From contig DATNBR010000027.1 of NCBI GenBank assembly GCA_035571875.1, forward strand, positions 48,283-112,282: 64,000 bases of DNA, written 5' to 3'. This stretch comes from Parafrigoribacterium_A sp035571875. GTDB taxonomy: Bacteria > Actinomycetota > Actinomycetes > Actinomycetales > Microbacteriaceae. The notes below the pieces were generated by a model. That model made no database searches and was not told where the DNA came from. It saw nothing but the letters and a program-made list of their open reading frames with translations. A program made the position numbers and the translations under genes. Below, piece by piece: positions 33,760 through 42,381 of this stretch (the first letter of the stretch is position 1; each line of letters opens with the position of its first letter).

Positions 33760-35520
33760 ATGAAGAACACGCAAACACCATCGGCGATGCCGATTCACAA
33801 GTACCGCCCGTATCACGAGACCCTCACCGTCGACCTGCCGGATCGCACCTGGCCAGACGCACACATCACCACGGCGCCGCGCTGGTGCGCGGTCGACCTG
33901 CGTGACGGCAACCAGGCCCTCATCGATCCGATGAGCCCCGAGCGCAAGCGCACGATGTTCGACCTGCTGGTGCGGATGGGCTACAAGGAGATCGAGGTCG
34001 GCTTCCCGTCGGCGAGCCAGACCGACTTCGATTTCGTTCGCAGCCTCATCGAAGAAGACCTGATCCCCGAGGATGTCACGATCCAGGTGCTGACCCAGGC
34101 GCGGGAGCCCCTGATCAACCGCACCTTCGAATCGCTCAAGGGTGCCAAGCGCGCCATCATGCACCTGTACAACTCCACGAGCGTGCTGCAGCGCGACGTC
34201 GTGTTCCGCACCGACAAGCAGGGCATCATCGACATCGCCCTCGAGGGTGCTCGGTTGTGCAAGAAGGCCGAGGCGCTCGTCCCCGGCACGGAGATCTACT
34301 ACGAGTACTCGCCGGAGAGCTACACCGGCACCGAACTCGAGTTCGCCCTCGACATCTGCAACCAGGTGCTCGAGGTCTTCCAGCCGACCCCGGAGCGCAA
34401 GGTCATCATCAACCTGCCCGCGACCGTCGAGTCCGCGACCCCGAACGTCTATGCAGACTCTATCGAGTGGATGTCGCGGCACCTCAATCACCGCGAGAAC
34501 ATCATCCTCAGCCTGCACCCGCACAACGACCGCGGAACCGCGATCGCCGCGGCCGAGCTCGGCTACATGGCCGGCGCCGACCGCATCGAGGGGTGCCTGT
34601 TCGGCAACGGTGAGCGTACCGGCAACGTCGACCTGGTCGCACTCGGCATCAACCTGTTCACTCAGGGCATCGACCCGCAGATCGACTTCAGCGACCTCGA
34701 CTCCGTCAAGCGCACCGCCGAGTACTGCAATCAGCTCAAGGTGCACGAGCGCAGCCCCTGGGCCGGTGACCTCGTCTACACGGCCTTCAGCGGCTCCCAC
34801 CAGGACGCGATCAAAAAGGGCTTCGAGGCGATGGATGCCGACGCGGCCGCGCAGGGCAAGTCCGTGGACGACCTCGTCTGGGCTGTGCCGTACCTGCCGG
34901 TCGACCCGAAAGACCTGGGTCGCAGCTACGAGGCGGTCATCCGGGTCAACTCGCAGTCGGGCAAGGGCGGCGTCGCCTACCTGCTGAAGACCGATCACGC
35001 GCTCGACCTGCCACGCAAGCTGCAGATCGAGTTCAGCGGCGTTGTCCAAGCCAAGACGGATGCCGAGGGCGGCGAGGTGACGAGCGCCCAGATCTGGGAC
35101 ATCTTCACCGACGAATACCTCCCGGCGGCGATCGACGACGACAAGTGGGGACAGTTCGAGCTCACCCGCACGCGCACCTCGAGCGACCTCTCGGGTGAGA
35201 TCTCGCTGCAGATCGACCTGCGCGTCGGCGAAGACGTGATCGCGACGGAGGCGACCGGCAACGGCCCCATCGCGGCGTTCCTCAACATCATGGCCGAGCA
35301 GAACATTCAGGTGAAGCTGTTCGACTACGTCGAGCACGCACTCAGCGCGAGCGGCGACGCGCTCGCCGCGGCCTACGTCGACCTGGACGTCAATGGCGTG
35401 AGGCTGTGGGGCGTGGGAATCGACGCTGACATCTCCACGGCATCCCTCAAGGCGGTCGTCTCCGCGGTCAACCGCGCGGTGCGCGCGACCGCCGGCGACC
35501 GCGAACTCGCGAGCGTGTAG
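33760..35520 (+). CDS. leuA: 2-isopropylmalate synthase
   Basis: 586 residues, the longer LeuA form common in actinobacteria. It condenses acetyl-CoA with 2-oxoisovalerate, the first committed step to leucine. The catalytic TIM barrel carries WCAVDLRDGNQAL near residue 45, GYKEIEVGFPSASQ, and the metal/active-site block SLHPHNDRGTAIAAAELGYMAGADRIEGCLFGNGERTGN; the C-terminal ~130 residues are the regulatory leucine-binding domain. Ribosome binding site GAGGAG, ATG 33760. Expression is probably controlled by the leader peptide and attenuator upstream and by leucine feedback. Confidence 0.97.
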   Translation: MKNTQTPSAMPIHKYRPYHETLTVDLPDRTWPDAHITTAPRWCAVDLRDGNQALIDPMSPERKRTMFDLLVRMGYKEIEVGFPSASQTDFDFVRSLIEEDLIPEDVTIQVLTQAREPLINRTFESLKGAKRAIMHLYNSTSVLQRDVVFRTDKQGIIDIALEGARLCKKAEALVPGTEIYYEYSPESYTGTELEFALDICNQVLEVFQPTPERKVIINLPATVESATPNVYADSIEWMSRHLNHRENIILSLHPHNDRGTAIAAAELGYMAGADRIEGCLFGNGERTGNVDLVALGINLFTQGIDPQIDFSDLDSVKRTAEYCNQLKVHERSPWAGDLVYTAFSGSHQDAIKKGFEAMDADAAAQGKSVDDLVWAVPYLPVDPKDLGRSYEAVIRVNSQSGKGGVAYLLKTDHALDLPRKLQIEFSGVVQAKTDAEGGEVTSAQIWDIFTDEYLPAAIDDDKWGQFELTRTRTSSDLSGEISLQIDLRVGEDVIATEATGNGPIAAFLNIMAEQNIQVKLFDYVEHALSASGDALAAAYVDLDVNGVRLWGVGIDADISTASLKAVVSAVNRAVRATAGDRELASV

Positions 35521-35539
35521 GCACCGTCATCTTCCGTAG

Positions 35540-35545
35540 TAGCGT
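35540..35545 (+). promoter_or_regulatory. Candidate leaderless -10 box of alr-ddl
   Basis: TAGCGT, six bases (CGAGGC), ATG at 35552, only 20 bp after the leuA stop. Confidence 0.45.
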
Positions 35546-35551
35546 CGAGGC

Positions 35552-36751
35552 ATGACGAGCAGCGAATCCGGCCCCCTGGCCGCGGTTCCCGGCTCCACTG
35601 CCTCGGCAGCTACGGCGGATGGCGCGCACGCCGTGCCCCGGCCGCTCGCCGAGAGCATCATCGATCACGCGGCGCTCGTGCGAAACCTGCGTCGCCTGCG
35701 CGCCGGCCACCACGCGAAGTTCATGGCTGTCGTCAAGGCCGGTGCCTTCGGCCACGGCGCGGTGGAGACCGCGCGCACCGCACTCGCCGCCGGTGCGGAA
35801 TGGCTCGGCGTCGCGACCCTGGAAGAGGCGCTCGAACTGCGCCGCGCGGGCATCTCCGCGCCGATCCTGGTCTGGCTCATCGATCCCTGGTGCGATCTCG
35901 CGGCGGGCATTTCCGCAGGGGTGACGCTCTCCTGCGCCAACCTGGAGACTCTCGCGGCGGTGCTGGAGGCCACGACCGACGCGGGCGTCGCGGCGCAGAT
36001 CCAGCTCGAACTCGACACGGGTATGGCACGAGCCGGTGCCACTGACGCGGCGTGGGCCGAACTGTGTGCCGCGGCGGCGGCGGCGGAAAGCGCGGGTTCC
36101 GCCCGCGTGAGCGGGGTGTGGTCGCACTTCGCACTGGCGTCGGATCCCGGTCCTGAGGGTGTGCGCTCGGCCGTCGCCGCATTCGAGCACGGACTGGCCG
36201 TCGCTCGTGGGGCCGGGCTCGATCCCGAAGAGGTGCACCTCGCCAATTCCGCGGCGACGCTCGCGCATCCGGAGACAGCGCTGACGATGGTGCGCTGCGG
36301 CGCATCGCTCTACGGCATAGAGACCGTCACCGGCCAGACTCACGGCCTCGAGCCGGCGCTCCGGCTCGTGACGCGCGTGACCCAGTTGCGACGCATTCGG
36401 GCCGGTGCGGGAGTCGGCTACGACCACCGCTTCGTCACCGCGCGAGACACGACGATCGTGCTGCTGCCGGTGGGCTACGCCGACGGGGTGCCGCGGGTGC
36501 TGGGCGGACGCGCCGAGGTCATGATCGGCGGGAGGCGCTACCCGATGGTCGGCGTGGTCTCCATGGACCAGGTCACGGTCGACGTGGGAGACGCGGAGGT
36601 CGCGCTCGGCGACGAGGTCGTGCTGCTCGGAGATGCGAGCCGCGGGGAACCCGATGCGGCAGAATGGGCACGGCTCGCCAGCACCCTGTCGCACGAAATC
36701 CTGACCGGGCTCGGTGGGAGAATCTCGAGAAGGCATGTGAACGTCCTGTGA
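35552..36751 (+). CDS. alr: Alanine racemase
   Basis: 399 residues. PLP enzyme making D-alanine for peptidoglycan. The PLP lysine motif is AVVKAGAFGHG (usual AVVKANAYGHG, so Asn to Gly and Tyr to Phe changes flank the lysine). The C-terminal beta domain has the catalytic tyrosine block GAGVGYDHRF, plus VGYADGVPR and MVGVVSMDQ. A Ser/Ala-rich N-terminal extension of about 30 residues precedes the fold, and an internal start is possible. The gene overlaps ddl by GTGA, linking the two D-Ala steps. Confidence 0.93.
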   Translation: MTSSESGPLAAVPGSTASAATADGAHAVPRPLAESIIDHAALVRNLRRLRAGHHAKFMAVVKAGAFGHGAVETARTALAAGAEWLGVATLEEALELRRAGISAPILVWLIDPWCDLAAGISAGVTLSCANLETLAAVLEATTDAGVAAQIQLELDTGMARAGATDAAWAELCAAAAAAESAGSARVSGVWSHFALASDPGPEGVRSAVAAFEHGLAVARGAGLDPEEVHLANSAATLAHPETALTMVRCGASLYGIETVTGQTHGLEPALRLVTRVTQLRRIRAGAGVGYDHRFVTARDTTIVLLPVGYADGVPRVLGGRAEVMIGGRRYPMVGVVSMDQVTVDVGDAEVALGDEVVLLGDASRGEPDAAEWARLASTLSHEILTGLGGRISRRHVNVL

Positions 36752-37782
36752 ACACGAACACCGGCAACGGCGGCCAGAACGCCAAGACCACCGTCGGCAT
36801 CATCTTCGGCGGCGCGAACAGCGAGCACGAGGTCTCCTGTTCTTCGGCGCGGGGCGTGCTCGCGAATCTCGAACCAGACCTGTTCGAGCCGGTGCTGCTC
36901 CGGATCGGGCGCGACGGCCTCTGGCGGCGCGTCGAGAGCATCGACGACGAGGCCGAGGGTGGCTCGACCCTGCCGCGCCTCGACGATCTGGATGTCGTCC
37001 TCCCGGTGTTGCACGGCCGTTTTGGCGAAGACGGCACCGTGCAGGGGCTGCTCGAACTCGTCGGCGTGCCCTACGTCGGTTGCGGTGTTCTCTCGAGTGC
37101 GCTCGCGATGGACAAGCTCATGGCGCAGGGTGTGCTGGCCGCGGCCGGGCTTCCCACGGTCACGTCGGTCGGCGTCACCGAACGAACGCGAGCCGAGGCC
37201 GCCGCGGCCGCTGAGCGGCTCGGCTATCCCGTCTTCGTGAAACCGAACCGGGCGGGCTCCAGCGTCGGCGTGAGCAGGGTCGACTCTCCTGCGGAACTGG
37301 ACGCGGCCCTCGAGCTGGCCCTGGAATCCGACAGCACCGCCGTGCTGCAACCGCTCATGGTCGCCGAGGAGATCGACCTCGGCGTGCTTCAGCAGCCCGA
37401 CGGCGAGCTCGTCGTGGGCGCACCGCTGCACATCCTGACCGCCCGTGGCAGTGCGTTCTTCGACTACGCGGCGAAGTACACCGACGGCGGGCACGAGTTC
37501 GAGATTCCGGCGAAGATCCCGGATGAGCTGCGCGCGACACTCACCGACCTCGCGATCGCAGCCTTCCACGCCCTCGATTGCGAGGGGCTCGCGCGCGTGG
37601 ACTTCTTCCTGTCCGCGGACGGTTCGGTCGCGATCAACGAGGTCAACACGATGCCGGGCATGACGGCGCTCAGCCAGTTCCCCTCGATCTGGCAGGCCTC
37701 GGGTGTCGGCTATCCGGAGCTCCTCCGTCGTCTCATCGACCGCGCGCTAGCGGCGCGCCCCGCCCGTTCCAGAACCGCGTAG
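36748..37782 (+). CDS. ddl: D-alanine--D-alanine ligase
   Basis: 344 residues, ATP-grasp enzyme forming the D-Ala-D-Ala dipeptide for peptidoglycan precursors. Motifs: GIIFGGANSEHEVSCSSA at the N-terminus, LPVLHGRFGEDGTVQGLLE, the KPNRAGSSVGVSRV ATP-binding loop, and INEVNTMPGMT near the end. GTG 36748 overlaps the alr stop; the longer in-frame ORF from 36664 lies within alr. Its last 36 bp overlap the convergent TRIC gene. Confidence 0.95.
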   Translation: MNTNTGNGGQNAKTTVGIIFGGANSEHEVSCSSARGVLANLEPDLFEPVLLRIGRDGLWRRVESIDDEAEGGSTLPRLDDLDVVLPVLHGRFGEDGTVQGLLELVGVPYVGCGVLSSALAMDKLMAQGVLAAAGLPTVTSVGVTERTRAEAAAAAERLGYPVFVKPNRAGSSVGVSRVDSPAELDAALELALESDSTAVLQPLMVAEEIDLGVLQQPDGELVVGAPLHILTARGSAFFDYAAKYTDGGHEFEIPAKIPDELRATLTDLAIAAFHALDCEGLARVDFFLSADGSVAINEVNTMPGMTALSQFPSIWQASGVGYPELLRRLIDRALAARPARSRTA

Positions 37783-38442
37783 TCGAGGGCGCGGCAGTCT
37801 CGGCAGTCGGTCGATGGTGCGCTGCTCGGGCAGTCGCCAGTTGAACAGCACCGCGAGTTCGCGCACACCGAAGGTGACCACCGTGCAGACGACGGCCGCG
37901 ACGAGCACGTTGACCCCGAGCGCGACCAGTACGACGAGGCTCGTCGAGCCCGCGACGGCGGCGATCGCGTAGAGCGAGCCGACGTGCATGAGCGCAATCG
38001 GCAGGGCCAGCAGCATGTCGCGCAGGATCGAACCACCCACCGCGGAGAGCACTCCGACGAAGATGGCGGGCACCTCACCCACGCCGAGCGCGAGCGCCTT
38101 CGTCGTTCCGATGGCGCCGAACAGGCCGATCGTGAGCGCGTCGAGCGCGGTGATCACGTGGCTGAGCCTGGCGAAGATGCGGGCCAGCAGCATCCCGGTG
38201 AGCGCCGCGGCCGTGGCCACAGGAAGGTACCAGTTGCTCTTGAGCGCCGCTGGCAGCACATTCAACAGCAGGTCTCGCAGGATGCCGCCGCCGAATCCGG
38301 TCGCGACCCCGATGATCGCGATGCCGAGTAGATCGAGCCTGCGGTCGCGGAACTGGGCGGCGAACATCGCCCCCTGCACTCCGCCGATCGCGATGGCGAG
38401 CAGGTCGGCCCACACGGGGATCACGAAGGCGGCTGGGTGCAT
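37747..38442 (-). CDS. Trimeric intracellular cation (TRIC) channel family protein
   Basis: 231 residues with two UPF0126/TRIC repeats: each has a hydrophobic hairpin ending in GG.(I)LRD (GFGGGILRDLLL and AVGGSILRDMLL). About seven membrane segments. Bacterial homologues (YadS/YicG-like) are glycine or cation channels. Its stop lies inside the convergent ddl gene (36-bp overlap). On the minus strand GAGAAT precedes ATG 38442 by six bases, suggesting a leaderless start; recO diverges 105 bp away. Confidence 0.88.
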   Translation of the reverse strand: MHPAAFVIPVWADLLAIAIGGVQGAMFAAQFRDRRLDLLGIAIIGVATGFGGGILRDLLLNVLPAALKSNWYLPVATAAALTGMLLARIFARLSHVITALDALTIGLFGAIGTTKALALGVGEVPAIFVGVLSAVGGSILRDMLLALPIALMHVGSLYAIAAVAGSTSLVVLVALGVNVLVAAVVCTVVTFGVRELAVLFNWRLPEQRTIDRLPRLPRPRLRGSGTGGARR

Positions 38443-38448
38443 CCGACC

Positions 38449-38454
38449 ATTCTC
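38449..38454 (-). promoter_or_regulatory. Candidate leaderless -10 box of the TRIC gene
   Basis: Minus-strand GAGAAT, six bases (GGTCGG), ATG at 38442. The same hexamer precedes hemW and dusB. Confidence 0.35.
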
Positions 38455-38535
38455 CAGCCTCGCGACGGCTCCGGCGGCATTGTGGCAGTTGTCTCTCGCT
38501 GCCTGTCGTCACGCGCTTCGCTCGGTTCGGCATCC

Positions 38536-38541
38536 GATAAT
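38536..38541 (+). promoter_or_regulatory. Candidate leaderless -10 box of recO
   Basis: GATAAT, six bases (GGTGGG), GTG at 38548. Confidence 0.4.
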
Positions 38542-38547
38542 GGTGGG

Positions 38548-39279
38548 GTGCCCCTCTACCGTGATGAAGCCGTCGTGCTCAGAACCCACAAGCTGGGCGA
38601 AGCCGACCGCATCGTCACGATGCTGAGCAGGCAACATGGCAAGATCCGCGCGGTGGCGAAGGGCGTTCGGCGCACCGCGTCGAAGTTCGGTGCGCGGCTC
38701 GAACCCTTCATGGTCGCCGATGTGCAGTGCTACGAGGGTCGCAGCCTCGACATCATCACCCAGGCGGAGTCGCTCGGCTCCTACGGTGCCGAGATCACCA
38801 GCGACTACGGCAGCTACACGGCCGCGAGCGTCATGGTCGAGACCGCCGACAAGCTCACGGATGACGACGGCAGCCTGCAGCAGTACCTCCTGCTGGTCGG
38901 TGCCCTGCGCTCGCTGGCCCGGCGCGAGCATCCGCCCACCCTGACTCTCGACTCGTACCTCCTGCGCGCCCTCTCGATCGCGGGATGGGCGCCGAGCTTC
39001 GTGGACTGCGCCGTGACCGGCGCCCCCGGCCCGCACACGATGTTCGTGGTGCAACTGGGCGGGGTGGTCGCCGACGATGTCGCGCCTCCCGGGTCTCCGC
39101 GGCTCGACCCGTTGACGCTGTCGCTGCTCGGCGCGCTGTTGACCGGCGATTGGGACGCGGCCGAGGTCTCGGACGAGCGGCACCGCAGCCAGGCCAGCGG
39201 CGTCGTGGCCGCGTACACGCAGTTCCACCTGGAGCGCAGTCTCCGCTCGCTGCAACACGTCGATCGGACGATCGCGTGA
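38548..39279 (+). CDS. recO: DNA repair protein RecO
   Basis: 243 residues. RecO works with RecR to load RecA on gapped DNA. The N-terminal OB fold PLYRDEAVVLRTHKLGEADRIVTMLSRQHGKIRAVAKGVRR is diagnostic and is followed by the helical C-terminal part. The start is GTG 38548; upstream in-frame sequence to 38437 lies opposite the TRIC gene start and does not resemble RecO. Overlaps uppS by GTGA, a pairing common in actinobacteria. Confidence 0.94.
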   Translation: MPLYRDEAVVLRTHKLGEADRIVTMLSRQHGKIRAVAKGVRRTASKFGARLEPFMVADVQCYEGRSLDIITQAESLGSYGAEITSDYGSYTAASVMVETADKLTDDDGSLQQYLLLVGALRSLARREHPPTLTLDSYLLRALSIAGWAPSFVDCAVTGAPGPHTMFVVQLGGVVADDVAPPGSPRLDPLTLSLLGALLTGDWDAAEVSDERHRSQASGVVAAYTQFHLERSLRSLQHVDRTIA

Positions 39280-40079
39280 GCCCGGTCGCGAAGACCCATA
39301 GGGACGCCGTCGACTTCAAACCGATCGACTGGACCGGCCAGTATCCGCCGACGTTTGCGCGCGGCGCGGTGCCCGAGCACGTCGCGATCGTCATGGACGG
39401 AAACGGTCGCTGGGCGAACGGCAGGGGACTCACGCGCATAGAGGGTCACCGTGCAGGCGAGGCCGCGCTGCTCGACGTCGTCGCCGGAGCCATTCAGGCC
39501 GGGGTCAAGCACCTCAGCGTCTACGCCTTCTCCACCGAGAACTGGAAGCGCTCGCCCGAGGAGGTCAGGTTTCTCATGGGCTTCAATCGAGACGTGCTGC
39601 ACCGCCGCCGCGACCAGCTCAACGACTGGGGAGTGCGCGTGCGCTGGGCGGGGCGGAAGCCCAGGCTGTGGACATCCGTCATCAAGGAGCTGCAGTTCGC
39701 AGAGCGACTCACCGCCCGCAACTCGGTGCTCACGCTCACGATGTGCGTCAACTATGGCGGTCGCACGGAGATCGCGGATGCCGTGCGCGCGCTCGCAGAG
39801 GAGGTCGCGGCGGGCAGGCTCAAGCCCTCGGGTATCAGCGAGAAGTCGATTCAGAAGCACCTCTACACCCCCGACCTGCCCGACGTTGATCTGTTCGTGC
39901 GCAGCTCGGGGGAGCAGCGCACGAGCAACTTCATGCTCTGGCAGAGCGCCTACGCCGAGATGGTGTTTCTCGACACCTACTGGCCCGACTTCGGCCGGCA
40001 GCAACTGTGGGAGGCCATCGAGCTCTACGCCGCCCGCAACCGCCGCTTCGGTGGCGCCGTAGACGCGCCCTCCGCCTGA
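39276..40079 (+). CDS. uppS: Isoprenyl transferase (undecaprenyl/decaprenyl diphosphate synthase)
   Basis: 267 residues of the cis-prenyltransferase family, making the lipid carrier for cell-wall synthesis. Catalytic aspartate in VAIVMDGNGRWA, then GHRAGEAAL, YAFSTENWKRS, and the C-terminal PDVDLFVRSSGEQRTSNFMLWQSAYAE motif. GTG 39276 overlaps the recO stop. Chain length cannot be told from sequence. Followed after 96 bp by inverted-repeat element IR-2. Confidence 0.95.
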   Translation: MSPVAKTHRDAVDFKPIDWTGQYPPTFARGAVPEHVAIVMDGNGRWANGRGLTRIEGHRAGEAALLDVVAGAIQAGVKHLSVYAFSTENWKRSPEEVRFLMGFNRDVLHRRRDQLNDWGVRVRWAGRKPRLWTSVIKELQFAERLTARNSVLTLTMCVNYGGRTEIADAVRALAEEVAAGRLKPSGISEKSIQKHLYTPDLPDVDLFVRSSGEQRTSNFMLWQSAYAEMVFLDTYWPDFGRQQLWEAIELYAARNRRFGGAVDAPSA

Positions 40080-40175
40080 GCCGCGCGGCTGCGCCTACGG
40101 CTCGCGCCCTTGCGGCTGCCCTTCCGTATCGCGCCACCAGGATCCCTCCGCCGCGGAACCCTCCGCCGCCGGCCC

Positions 40176-40264
40176 TTTCGGAAATTCAGGACATTGGTCA
40201 CGCCGAACGGCCATAGGCGTGCTGAGAGCCCTCTTTGTGCGCCCATTGTCCTGAATTTCCGAAA
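40176..40264. repeat. Inverted-repeat element IR-2 (55-nt interior)
   Basis: TTTCGGAAATTCAGGAC (40176-40192) and GTCCTGAATTTCCGAAA (40248-40264), perfect 17-bp tips, 55 nt between. The inner TGG/CCA pairing is conserved. Lies between uppS and the NrtR-type gene. Confidence 0.95.
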
Positions 40265-40294
40265 CCCCGAGGAGAGAGGGGCGCCCTGCGGGGT

Positions 40295-40324
40295 TTGGGT
40301 CGCGAGGACCCTAAGTGCTACAAT
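40295..40324 (+). promoter_or_regulatory. Promoter of the nrtR-nadABC region
   Basis: TTGGGT (40295-40300), 18 bp, TACAAT (40319-40324): the clearest -35/-10 pair in the window. Transcription would start near 40331, inside the putative operator. Confidence 0.55.
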
Positions 40325-40327
40325 CAG

Positions 40328-40353
40328 TTCAGGTCATAACGACCCTTACTGAA
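40328..40353 (+). promoter_or_regulatory. Putative NrtR-type operator
   Basis: TTCAG (40328-40332) and CTGAA (40349-40353) are inverted arms around GGTC-ATAAC-GACC-like inner symmetry (40332-40344). It lies just downstream of the -10 box, where a repressor would block initiation. No match to a published NrtR consensus is claimed. Confidence 0.45.
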
Positions 40354-40362
40354 TCGAGTGAG

Positions 40363-41067
40363 ATGGACGCGTCACAGCGCGAGGGGCAGGGCATCTCGCT
40401 CGCCGTCTCGACCGTGATCTTCGCCCTGCGTCCGCACGCCGAAACCGGCCTCAGCACCGTGTGGATTCCGCTGGTGCGCCGCATCCGCGACCCCTTCGAC
40501 CGCTCATGGGCCTTGCCCGGCGGCTGGGTCAGGGCCGAGGAGAGCCTCTCGGATGCGGCGGCTCGCAACCTGCTCGAAACGACCTCGCTGTCGCCCACCT
40601 ACCTCGAGCAGCTCTATGCCTTCGGCGATGTCGACCGCTCTCCCGGGCGCCGCGCGGTATCCATCGTCTACTGGGCGCTCGTTCGACAGGACGAGGCCGA
40701 GCGCGCCACCGAGGGCGAGAACGTGCGCTGGTTTCCCGCCGACGAGCTGCCGACGCTGGCCTTCGACCACAACGTCATCGTCGAGTACGCCCTGTGGCGC
40801 CTGCGCACCAAGATGGAGTACTCCCGCATCGCCCGCGCCTTCCTCGGCGAGACCTTCACGCTCAGCGAGCTTCGACTCGTCCATGAGGCGGTGCTTCAGC
40901 GCCAGCTCGACCCGGCCAACTTCCGGCGGCAGGTCGAGGCGTCGAAGACGCTCGTGCCGACGGATGCCGTCGTTTCCGGCGGCCGGCACCGACCTCCGCG
41001 CCTCTTCCGCTACGACGAGAGCGTTGAGCTCGTCGACAACGGCCCGCTCGGTCCGAGCAAACAGTAA
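40363..41067 (+). CDS. NrtR-type Nudix-domain transcriptional regulator of NAD synthesis
   Basis: 234 residues: an N-terminal Nudix domain (to about residue 150) and a C-terminal winged helix (EYSRIARAFLGETFTLSELRLVHEAVLQRQLDPANFRRQVEA). The Nudix box is degenerate: in G-x5-E-x7-R-N-L-L-E-T the catalytic REuxEE glutamates are partly replaced (Asn and Thr), so it is probably a sensor, not a hydrolase. Known NrtR proteins bind ADP-ribose-type ligands and repress NAD genes, fitting the nadABC genes 42 bp downstream. ATG 40363 is chosen because the earlier in-frame ATG 40315 overlaps the promoter. Confidence 0.85.
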   Translation: MDASQREGQGISLAVSTVIFALRPHAETGLSTVWIPLVRRIRDPFDRSWALPGGWVRAEESLSDAAARNLLETTSLSPTYLEQLYAFGDVDRSPGRRAVSIVYWALVRQDEAERATEGENVRWFPADELPTLAFDHNVIVEYALWRLRTKMEYSRIARAFLGETFTLSELRLVHEAVLQRQLDPANFRRQVEASKTLVPTDAVVSGGRHRPPRLFRYDESVELVDNGPLGPSKQ

Positions 41068-41109
41068 GCCCCGACAAGACCCCGACGAACAAAGAAACCA
41101 GGGAGCACC

Positions 41110-42381
41110 GTGTCATCGATTGACGCAACCATTCAGTTCATTCGCGCGACGGGAACGGGTTCCACCTGCGCGCCGGAACTCGCCGACGGCCCCTGGGTCT
41201 TCGACGCACTGCCCGAACCGGGCTACGGTCCCGGCGCCTCGATGGGCGACATCATCCCCACGGATGCGCCGCGGCAGGGAGTGCTGCCGAGCGAGTACCA
41301 GCGCGCCTCGAACGAGGAGCTGCACGAGCGCATCCGTGCCGCGAAGCGAAGCCTCGGCTCGCGCGTGGTCGTGCTCGGCCACCACTACCAGCGCGACGAG
41401 GTCGTGCAGCACGCCGACTTCGTGGGCGACTCCTTCCAGCTCGCGGGGGCCGCGCAGACGGTGCCCGAGGCCGAAACCATCGTCTTCTGCGGCGTCCACT
41501 TCATGGCCGAGACCGCGGACATCCTCGCCCGCCCCGGCCAGTCGGTCATCCTGCCGAACCTCGCGGCGGGCTGTTCCATGGCCGACATGGCCGACATCGA
41601 CTCGGTGACCGAGTGCTGGGAACAGCTCGAGGCGCTCTACGGAACAGAGCCGGATGCCGAAGGCCGTGTTCCCGTCATTCCGGTCACCTACATGAATTCT
41701 TCAGCCGCGCTCAAGGGCTTCTGCGGCGACCACGGCGGTATCGTCTGCACCTCGTCGAACGCGAAGACGGTGCTGGAGTGGGCCTTCGCGAGGGGCCAGC
41801 GCGTGCTCTTCTTCCCCGACCAGCACCTCGGGCGCAACACGGCGAAGTCGATGGGAATCCCGCTCGAGCAGATGCCGATGTGGAACCCTCGCAGCCCCCT
41901 CGGTGGGAACGACGCCGACACGCTCGACGCGGCCAGGGTCATCCTCTGGCACGGCTTCTGCAGCGTGCACAAGCGCTTCAGCGTCGACCAGATCGAACTC
42001 GCGAGAATGGAGTTCCCGGGGGTGCGCGTGATCGTGCATCCGGAGTGCCCGATGCCCGTCGTCGACGCGGCAGACGAGGCGGGGTCGACGGAGTACATCC
42101 GGCGCGCCGTCGCCGAGACGACTGAGCCGACGACCTTCGCCATCGGCACCGAGGTGAACATGGTCAATCGGCTCGCCTCCGAGCATCCGGAGCACACGAT
42201 CTTCTGCCTCGATCCGGTCGTCTGCCCCTGCTCGACCATGTACCGCATCCACCCCGGCTACCTCGCCTGGATTCTCGAGGGGCTCGTGCGCGGTGAGGTG
42301 ATCAACCAGATCTCGGTGCCCACCGAGGTCGCGGCATCGGCGCGAGTCGCCCTCGAGAGGATGCTGGCGGCGCGCCCGTGA
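41110..42381 (+). CDS. nadA: Quinolinate synthase A
   Basis: 423 residues. [4Fe-4S] enzyme condensing iminoaspartate with dihydroxyacetone phosphate to quinolinate. Motifs: VVLGHHYQRDEVVQHADFVGDS, the likely cluster cysteines in NLAAGCSMAD, HPECPMPVVD and DPVVCPCSTMYRI, and YMNSSAALKG. GTG start with AGGGAG upstream. Four genes follow as a tightly packed operon (GTGA overlap with nadB), likely repressed by the Nudix regulator. Confidence 0.96.
   Translation: MSSIDATIQFIRATGTGSTCAPELADGPWVFDALPEPGYGPGASMGDIIPTDAPRQGVLPSEYQRASNEELHERIRAAKRSLGSRVVVLGHHYQRDEVVQHADFVGDSFQLAGAAQTVPEAETIVFCGVHFMAETADILARPGQSVILPNLAAGCSMADMADIDSVTECWEQLEALYGTEPDAEGRVPVIPVTYMNSSAALKGFCGDHGGIVCTSSNAKTVLEWAFARGQRVLFFPDQHLGRNTAKSMGIPLEQMPMWNPRSPLGGNDADTLDAARVILWHGFCSVHKRFSVDQIELARMEFPGVRVIVHPECPMPVVDAADEAGSTEYIRRAVAETTEPTTFAIGTEVNMVNRLASEHPEHTIFCLDPVVCPCSTMYRIHPGYLAWILEGLVRGEVINQISVPTEVAASARVALERMLAARP

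Noticed and set aside
33682..35337. 551-codon minus-strand frame opposite leuA
   Set aside because: Shadow of leuA codon structure; it would also run through the attenuator.
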